Shown here one piece after another: positions 56,806 through 64,000 of a stretch of 64,000 bases of DNA. The notes beneath the pieces were generated by a model. It was given only the letters and a program-made list of their open reading frames with translations. It did not search any database and was not told the DNA's origin. The DNA is from Cladobotryum mycophilum (Eukaryota; Ascomycota; Sordariomycetes; Hypocreales; Hypocreaceae). A program made the translations under genes and the position numbers. The stretch covers positions 1,426,001-1,490,000 of the forward strand of contig CM071589.1 in the NCBI GenBank assembly GCA_036429605.1, written 5' to 3'. Positions within the stretch are counted from its first letter, which is position 1, and the number at the start of each line of letters is the position of its first letter.

Positions 56806-59120
56806 TGTTTAGGGGGTTTCCTTTTTTCCGGCGTGGATGGTGATGGTGCCAAAAAAAGTTTTGGGCAAGGGAGGTCGGTGATGGGTGGGTGTGTTGTGTT
56901 TTTATAATAAGTGGTCTTTGTTATGCGCGTGACTGTTGTTTAGCAGTATCGGACTGCCTTGTTTTTTTTTTGATGCCTGTAGCCTCAAGCCTTGTTGTCA
57001 CTTGAGCTGTCGTCGATCAATCAATGCCTGACGGAACTGATCGTGACGACGAGTCGCGTTGGGAAGAATTTACTAGAGCCTATCAAGACAGCTCAAGAGG
57101 TCCTGTTTTTCCAGGCACAAGGCACCGAAGCCCAGGCATTTCTCGACGCGGGGCGTTGTGATTGGTTGGCTTGGAGCTCCAGGCTGCAGGCTCGCTTCGA
57201 TTAGCGCACCACCCCGACTTGTGCATAAAGAGCCCCACTCTAAAGGTTTTGATGAAAATTTCAACTTAAGAACCTTTTTTTGCCTTTCCCTCTTCCTTCT
57301 TTTCTTTCTCTTCTTCTTCAACCCCCCTCGTTCGACAAATCGCCATTCGAAGCTCACATACAGAGACATTAGGATTCGTCCTGGCGTCTCCCCTCTTACC
57401 AAGCTTTGGGAGAAAGTCCCCGGACGACTCCCTTCGGGGAGCATGCGGAAACGCGCCGCCATAAGAGCACTGCGGCTGACCTCTCGTGCCTTGGCTTTCT
57501 TCGCAGCATCTGCCCTGCCTGCCGCTACATCTGTCTTTTTTTCGCGAAGCTTTCACCGGACCTGTTTTCTCGTGTGCTTCTGGCCCATATGGATGAAGAT
57601 ATGAGTCCGCGCCGGGAGTACCTATGAGATGGGACCCTGGGGATCGCTGACCGGGGATGGATGGTAGGTGGACGTGGGATGCTGCGAGTGAGTATCGGGC
57701 GCAGAGGATTTGTTGTCGAGGTTTGATAGGTATGCGATTGCCTGGCCGCAAGCTGGGTTACTCGATGGGGCTCATTCTTGTGACGAGGGGGGCTCAACCC
57801 ACCGTTGACATTTTCAAAAAGACGGACAATTCCATTTTTTCACACTCTAAACTTCGCTGGAAGTTCTCTCTTTGGATTGTCTGTTCTTTTTTTGATGGAG
57901 ATGGGGCAGAAGTTCATAATGATGATGACCAATATTAGAGTCAAGCACCGAGACAACGTCCTTGCGGAGACCAATATTTAAAATGTCGACTGAAAGAACT
58001 TCTGTCATCTCTTTTCTTTTTTTATAGTCTTGTTCTTAGATAGAATTTTTAGTTTGTGCCTCTTGTGATATCATGACGAATGGTCTTGAGGACTATTGTT
58101 GTCTACGCTTAAGAGCCTCGTCAGTCTTGACAGCCCAAGGCAAGCAGCGAGTATATGTTGGTTGCCATGTTCAACCACAGCGCATTGGCGGCCAAGGTCC
58201 ATGTTTTCTCAACCAAGAAGCATCCTGCCACGGCATCCAATTCCCCATTGACTTGTTTTCTATCATGGACGATTATTGTTCCTGCAGCACAGCACAAGTT
58301 AATGAAGTGGGAGTAACTCGTGCGCAACAACTTGCCAAATCAGGCTCACTGCCCCGAGCGGCTGCAGATGGCTGTTCACTTTGTGCCTGAATGTGGGCAT
58401 GCATGGTGAAGTGGTTAAATTGCAGATGCAGGAACGCGGGGGCATATTTGCCGAATCTGCATTGGATCGGCGAGGGAATCTGGAGATGTCCACAATCCCT
58501 TGGACTCATTCAAATCCTGAGACTGAGAGCAAACAATGTTTACAATAGGCTTATGATGGGGGTTTGTGATGATGTATGATTTGAAGGGTTGAGGCTATAC
58601 TGCTTACTGTGGATCATATGCTCTCGTACTCCGTATAGACTCCAACATGAAGGCTCAGAAATGTGAACTGGGACGAACCCTTGACATGTGGTTCTTATCT
58701 ACATCACGAACTCCTAGATTCAGTGTACCACTACCGTTCAACGTTTTCTACCACCCTCCCTCAATCTACAAGGTAGTATTCTCTACCGGCTCTCGCCATT
58801 TCTCGAGAACTACTAGATAGGTACTACTATCCTCACATGCCAAGCCGGTTCGAAACCGCGGTTGGTCAACCCTCCACTAGATGATGGCTTGTTTCACCTT
58901 TTTTGTTTGTTTGCTTGCTCGCCGGTCAATACAACGCAGGCGGGCAGAAAACGTTATAATAGATGGGATGAGCACTAGGATGCGTTTGTGCATGATCGTC
59001 TATGCCACCGTGCTTTTTACACCTCTGGGGTACTTTTCGTTTTTCTATCTCTAGGACTTTTGAAACGTTGTAAAAAGGATTCGAGTCCCTCGACACTATT
59101 GGACCTTTATGTGATCTTGC
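56806..59120. other. 2.3 kb region without a sure gene
   Basis: RAE1 promoter, then largely noncoding sequence. One protein-like stretch on the minus strand (57400-57588) is listed separately. One TACTCCGTA motif lies at 58627-58635. Other open frames here look random. Confidence 0.5.
57400..57588 (-). CDS. possible small or broken coding segment
   Basis: Not recognised and weakly supported. On the minus strand an ATG at 57588 opens MGQKHTR. A shifted frame then reads through GESFAKK. Past the T7 run at 57536-57542 (plus strand) it continues TDVAAGRADAAKKAKAREVS and MAARFRMLPEGSRPGTFSQS. It ends at a GTAAGA donor-like site at 57399. Joining these needs two single-base additions. The amino-acid composition is protein-like (basic, Ala-rich), but chance is possible. 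Confidence 0.22.
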
Positions 59121-59224
59121 TTTCTTCTTCTTCTTCTTCTTCTTCTTCTTCTTCTTCTTCTTCTTCTTCTTCTTCTTCTTCTTCTTCTTCTTCTTCTTCT
59201 TCTTCTTCTTCTTCTTCTTCTTCT

Positions 59225-59259
<35 letters not shown>

Positions 59260-59275
59260 TTCTTCCTCTTCTTCC
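59121..59275 (+). repeat. long TTC (GAA) trinucleotide tract
   Basis: About 50 units of TTC, pure for roughly 125 bases and then with two TTCCTC interruptions. It ends 52 bases before the ATG of the CFEM gene, so it lies in its leader or core promoter. Confidence 0.97.
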
Positions 59276-59327
59276 GTTCCAGTTAGTCACAGTCATTCTT
59301 TTTTCGGTTTGGTGACTTGCCTTCATC

Positions 59328-59834
59328 ATGAAGATTGTGTTGTTTATTCTCTTGCTGGTGTCCTCCGTGGCGGCTACGTTCAACATCACCGAGCTGGTAG
59401 GCCAACTCCCCCAGTGTTCGATCCAGTGTCTTGTGGACGGTGTGTCGAGTGACGGGTGTTCCATGCTCGACATTGCATGCCACTGCTCCAAAGCGGCGCA
59501 GCTGACGAAGACGATATCACCGTGCTTTGCCAAAGCGGGCTGTACGCTCGCCGAGATGACTGGTAAGGAAAAACTCTCTTTCTTTTTTTAGGTCTAATGG
59601 ACACAGTTGTAGATTGCATGACTGACATGGGGATGTTTTATAGATGCAGCGGCGACCTTTGTTCATGTTTGTGAACGTGAAGCTGGGAATACCACGCTTG
59701 CGGACGGCCAGAGTAACAGCAAGTCGAAGACGCCGGCGACGGGAACAAGTGACTCGCAAGGAATAGCCATGTGTTTGCAGAGTGCAAAGTGGGCATGTGT
59801 TGCTACGTTGTTCATGGTGTTTATGTTGCTATAA
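59328..59834 (+). CDS. CFEM-domain GPI-anchored surface protein
   Basis: Secreted fungal eight-cysteine protein. CFEM proteins serve in haem/iron capture, adhesion or host interaction. Two exons are inferred: 59328-59562 and 59644-59834, giving 141 residues. A signal peptide (MKIVLFILLLVSSVAA) is followed by the CFEM pattern with all eight cysteines (QLPQCSIQC, DGCSMLDIACHC, SPCFAKAGC, FVHVCE). This includes the conserved Asp three residues before the fourth cysteine (LDIAC). A Ser/Thr-rich spacer leads to a hydrophobic tail (WACVATLFMVFMLL) fitting GPI-anchor addition. The CFEM domain spans nearly the whole mature protein, so it is a minimal member. Confidence 0.9.
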
Positions 59835-60980
59835 GGGCATGCTTTAAAAAGTCTTTTCGCCAGCACGATGAAGACAAGCTCTAGAGCCGAAGAATTGAGG
59901 CAGGCATAGATAACTGAGGTTTATGCCTATGCTTTACGAAAGGATATATTTACTGATATAATAAGAACACTGGATGGCACGATAACACAGTCAAGTACAC
60001 TCCATCCTTCATAGACTGTCAGTGACCGCCAGGAGTTCAGCTGTACTTTGAACTTGTGTATGATCTCTTCAATAGCATACACCAAGTCATCTACCAGCCC
60101 AGCCGCACTGAACTCCTTCATGAGCAAAAAGACTTGTTCGTACGAAGCAAACCTACTAGGTACCTAACCATCACAAAGGTACTCGGGCCATCTTATCAAT
60201 TTCCTTCCCAACGTTTGGCCCCTTGTTTCCAGGTTGGCTGAGTCATTGTCAAACTCGGTTCAGGCACGTTCGGTATGGCGACTTGTATATATTATGTGCC
60301 AATGCATCATGAGCGCCTAATCTCGGATTACTACGAGCCTCGATTACTACGAGCTTCCTTTCCCTCGCCTTATCCAAATCTGGATCGGCTAGGTGAGGGG
60401 TTTAGATGCTGAAGCTGAGATACTCGATACTTCCTAACTGAACCGCCATGGTGTTTTATCCAAATATAGGCGACGGGTCAACTCTTTATTCGTCATAAAA
60501 GTGTTCAAAGTAGTTAGTTGGTGGATGGCTCTGGTTTCTAATGCCAGGGAGAGAGCTGATTTCCAACTCAGCGTCGTCAACCTCCTTGAGCATTCGTGAT
60601 GTAGTCCACCCACTGCATCAATAAATGCGTCACTCGACGACGCAGCACATCTTACATCATTATAGGCATATCGCTTTATGAACATAGTCAAGGGGGCCTG
60701 AAAGAGTTGTTTGGATACGACATCATACGCGTGTATATAAAACTTTGAGCATATACCAAAAACAGCTCGAGAAGGACCATATCTATCATCTATCATTCTA
60801 AAAAGGAAAAAAAAAGGAAAAAGAAAAAAACCCATTCAAGCCAAGATATAACTGTGAACATAAAGTGTGCTTGCAACATATACCCTATTAGAAAGTAAGA
60901 AAAACATCTCCCACAAGTCTCACCCAGCGAGTCAAGCAGTATAAAAAAAATTGACACTTCCTCAGCGCGCTGTAGTCTTT
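59835..60980. other. intergenic, converging 3' ends
   Basis: No gene is supported. A near-perfect direct repeat TCGATTACTACGAGC occurs twice at 60323-60356. Confidence 0.5.
60323..60356 (+). repeat. 17-base direct repeat
   Basis: Two adjacent copies (TCGGATTACTACGAGCC and TCGATTACTACGAGCTT). Noncoding. Confidence 0.75.
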
Positions 60981-62097
60981 TTAACCAGGAATAAACCTGG
61001 CAATGGCACCGTTGCTGCCGCCGTCAAAGGTGTCGTGCAGGTTGTCCAAGTTGTGGAACTGAGAAGCCAGCTCCATGCCCTTTCGTCGCTGCGCCTCAAC
61101 GCGCCTCCAGTCCCAGGTGTCTTCTACGGCGAGATCAATGTCGCCCAGGTCCATGGACTCGTCGCCGACTTGGTTCTCGCCGGCGATCCAGCCACCGGGT
61201 CTCTCGGGGAGGAGCCCGGCGGAGGAGAGGGCAACGGCGGGGTGGACGGTCAGGCGGCCAATCTTAAAGACGTATTTGCTAATGGCGGTGGCGTGGATCT
61301 TCTTCTCCCAGCCGCTGGTGGCATCGGTGTGACTCCGGGTCTTGACCTTTCGGAACCCGGGGTCGAGCCACTCGGTGGGCTTGGCGGTTCCCTTGGGCAC
61401 AAAGTGGGTGACAATGTAGAGCCACTTGCGGTCCCAGCAGGCGATGCGGCTCCACAGCTCGTACGTCTTGAAGCCGGCAATCTCGCGCTTGAAGGTACAC
61501 ATGACGGAGCCGAGGGCGATGGAAAAGCTGCCCCTGACGGGCTGGCCAGTCTTGGGGTCCATGACGAGCTTAGTCTTGACGTTGTTGGACATGTTCTCTA
61601 TGGCGGGGCGGAGAAGGTAGGCGACCAGATGGGTCCTCGAGACGTCCAGGTCGGCAAAGTAGGTCGAGTTGGACTTGTGTATGTTGTAGTCGATCTCGAA
61701 GATGGGCGCTTTTGTTTCGGAGATCATGGGCTTGAAGAGGGCTCGGGGACCGAGTTCGGGGGACTTTCGGAAGACGCTGTGATACAACATGGCATAGAAG
61801 ATTCGGTACTAAAAGTGATGGCCATGTCAGTTATGTGTTTCAAGGGTATAGCGGGAAAATAAGTAAAAGTAGAGAAAAAGGACATACAGTCCAGGCAAAG
61901 GGCATATTCTTCCAGTTAAAGATGACGAAGAGCAGCAGCAAGATGCGAGATGCTCGGCCCGGACCGGTCAAGAAGGACTGAACAAGATTGTGCCAGTTGA
62001 CTTTCCATGCCGCATAGGCCGTGGAACCGAGAGCCAGAGTCGATACGGCAGACACGGCGACGGAGAGGCCACCGAGTTTGTTCGTCGTCGAGGACAT
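60981..62097 (-). CDS. membrane-anchored thioesterase-like protein (THEM6 type)
   Basis: Two exons are inferred: 62097-61888 and 61808-60981 (79-base GTATGT-TAG intron), giving 345 residues. The N-terminus has a hydrophobic segment (VAVSAVSTLALGSTAYAAW) and a second one (ILLLLFVIFNW), so it is probably membrane-bound. The body (IFEIDYNIHKSNSTYFADLD, RSFSIALGSV-type beta strands, YELWSRIACWDRKWLYIVTHFV) resembles the hotdog-fold thioesterase-like THEM6 group. Fungal databases often label this type 'capsule polysaccharide biosynthesis protein', a name I would not trust. The substrate is unknown. It ends AIARFIPG. Confidence 0.65.
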
Positions 62098-64000
62098 GGT
62101 GGGCGGTTTGTTTTGTTTTGTTGTTGTTGTTGTTGCTAACGGGTGGTTGTCACTCTCGGTACACCGTAATCTTCGAGATACAACGAGAAAAAAGAAAAAA
62201 GAGTTGAAAAAAGTCCAGAGAGTGCAGGGACTCTAATGCAGATATATAATGAAAAAAGAGTGTAGAAAAAGAAGAAGAAGAAAGAGACAATGCGGAAAAC
62301 AATGACGCAGAGATTGAAACCGGCAGAGTGAAAAGAGGAAGACGAGGACGAAGAAGCAAAAAGTAATATAGATAGGGCACAAATGAACGTGGCAGCCTCG
62401 CACTGGGCGGGTTTAGGTATCAAGCAAATGAAATGTCGAGGCTTGCCTCTTAGTGGTGTTTTAGAGTAGTAGTAATAGTAGTAAGATCAAGATTTTCGGG
62501 TCGATGCGACAGCCCAATATAAGAAGAAGAAAAATATTATACTGGGCCCGGCCCTGTATTACAGAAGGGGGAGTGCTGTCAACGTAGGTTAGCGGGTTGT
62601 TCTAATGCAGGGTCCCGCTGCAGTTGGCCTTGGGATACCTAATAGACTAGGTACTCTTCCCGAGTAAAATCAGTCAGCAAAGACAGACGCTGGAGTTGGT
62701 AAGCCGAGGTCTAAAGGAAAGACAAAGTGGAGATTCCGTTTAGTATTACTAGATGGAAGGAATGGAATGGGAAATTGTTGGGGAAACGGGTGAAACGGAT
62801 TGTCCGTGTTTCCGTAGTCGAAAAGCTATTCTACGGTTAAATTCTAGAGTTGCATTTTTATATCATTTGTTGAACTACTTGGTGCATCTTTTTTCTTTCA
62901 TGTGGTGGTTTGTGAGGCGTTGGTCCATCTGGTGGTGCTTGTAAGTCGTCGTCGAGCCAGTGTTGAGGAATGGATCCATCATCCATGATACACCACCTAA
63001 ACCTCCCAACAAGAATATCAAAACATGGAGATGAGATGACAAAACATGAAAATAAATATCTTGTCAACGTTTTCTTTTCCGAGGTTTGAATATCACATGT
63101 GAGTGAATCTCGTCAAGCCAGTCCAGTCCATGTAGGTAGTTGACAGGTCACTTGCTTTATCTCATTCTATAGCCTACCCTTGAGCTTCACGACTTACACT
63201 AGAGTCACAAATTTACCTTTAACCACAAGATATCAAGTTCTGATGCATCTAAACGACATTTATTTTATTACACACCGAATGAGATGTAGTTCTTTCACTC
63301 GAATATCTTAGTCAGGGCATGTCATGTTAATCCGAATTGTCCGTTCCCTTCAATAGTTCCACTTCACATCTATCAAAGTCAAGCCATCTAAGCCACAAAC
63401 CTATTGGTTTTTTGGACGTTACCGGCTTTTAAATTTGTGCCTCGGCAGGACGAAATCCTTTCAGATTCTTTGACTGGTATCCGTTTCCATGTCGTTCCGG
63501 GACGGCCGGGTTCAACATGTCGTCGTAGCCTACTTGCAGCTAGGGCATTGACTAGGGCTGAATACTAAAATATGACACCATTCCGAAATGAAGAGATGCT
63601 GTTGGAAAGGCCTTGAAAATCATAGATTGGAGTTTTCGATTGATGGATTAGTCAAGTGATGGGGATGCTCGATTGTACATTGCGATGAGGATCAACCCAT
63701 ATCTATAAGCTATAGAGTGACCATGTATTTCTTTGCCGATCAAATTAATATCAACCTCTAGCTCTTTTGCCCAGATCCTTCCAAGTCGTCACGTTGTGCG
63801 TGTTCATGGCGGCTCAGGTTGATACTAGCAGACGATCGACATGCAACATCTTGAACCACGACTCAGCCCCGATGCCAGCATCATCAGTGACGGAACATGC
63901 AAACCTCAACTACGAACCAAATCCCAAATCCCGCATTATAAGCGAGTAATAAGATGGATTGAAGATTTTGTAAATTTTAATTAATTAGACCTGCCAGACA
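62098..64000. other. intergenic to window end
   Basis: 1.9 kb without a supportable gene. It includes the promoter of the thioesterase-like gene (GTT repeat at 62109-62134, GAA-rich stretch at 62262-62290) and AT-rich sequence beyond 62800. The short open frames at 62753-63067 and 63767-63949 are not protein-like. Confidence 0.5.

Noticed and set aside
58840..58875. tRNA-like T-loop sequence GGTTCGAAACC
   Set aside because: The flanks do not form a T stem of five pairs, and no acceptor or anticodon stem is found upstream.
58988..59452. Open frame encoding a long poly-serine protein (and poly-arginine on the other strand)
   Set aside because: It is only the translation of the TTC/GAA repeat. 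The flanking residues are not protein-like, and a real CFEM gene starts just downstream.
1..64000. Transposon open reading frames, CRISPR arrays or a biosynthetic gene cluster
   Set aside because: I found no transposase, reverse transcriptase, regularly spaced repeats, or polyketide/peptide synthetase signatures on either strand.

Overview
The window is nuclear DNA of a filamentous ascomycete, most likely a sordariomycete and possibly of the order Hypocreales. The reasons are short GT-AG introns (mostly 54-90 bases), fungal-only proteins (complex I 21.3 kDa subunit, CFEM protein, NACHT/ankyrin receptor), long intergenic stretches full of microsatellites, and the style of the proteins. I cannot name the species. 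I see no rRNA, tRNA, CRISPR array or intact transposon.

Layout. From 0.5 to 14.2 kb lie housekeeping genes: a PPxY proline-rich protein, NAA10, methionyl-tRNA synthetase, LTO1, complex I NUZM, a nuclear DOT5 peroxiredoxin and a mitochondrial NAD+ carrier. From 15.8 to 18.8 kb is a PNP-NACHT-ankyrin NOD-like receptor. From 20.1 to 44.7 kb come QCR7, a UBP3/USP10-like deubiquitinase, SAE2/CtIP, a seven-zinc-knuckle GIS2/CNBP protein, a cytochrome b5-acyl-CoA dehydrogenase fusion, a flavin amine oxidase, ATG2 and a family-8 glycosyltransferase. From 44.8 to 50.6 kb is an AT-rich accessory block: a diverged tandem duplication whose first copy encodes a 69-residue zinc-finger protein and whose second copy carries the same finger at the head of a large ankyrin protein. 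After a 3.5 kb gap come an unrecognised Ser/Ala-rich protein, RAE1, a CFEM protein behind a roughly 150-base TTC tract, and a membrane thioesterase-like protein.

Functional links. Several genes serve respiration or mitochondria (NUZM, QCR7, the NAD+ carrier). Others serve translation (MES1, LTO1 for ABCE1/Rli1 maturation, NAA10, GIS2). ATG2 and the UBP3-like enzyme touch autophagy. There is no sign of a secondary-metabolite cluster. The two accessory, recognition-type loci are the NACHT receptor and the finger-ankyrin gene. Each has a copy of the same roughly 68-base palindromic element nearby.

Important quality note: seven otherwise well-conserved genes are broken by single-base losses, 11 in total, each placed in a run of G or C. 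Adding one base to each run gives one continuous reading frame in every case and, with the introns I place, a total length divisible by three. I treat these as probable assembly errors, not pseudogenes. Coordinates below are those of the sequence as given.
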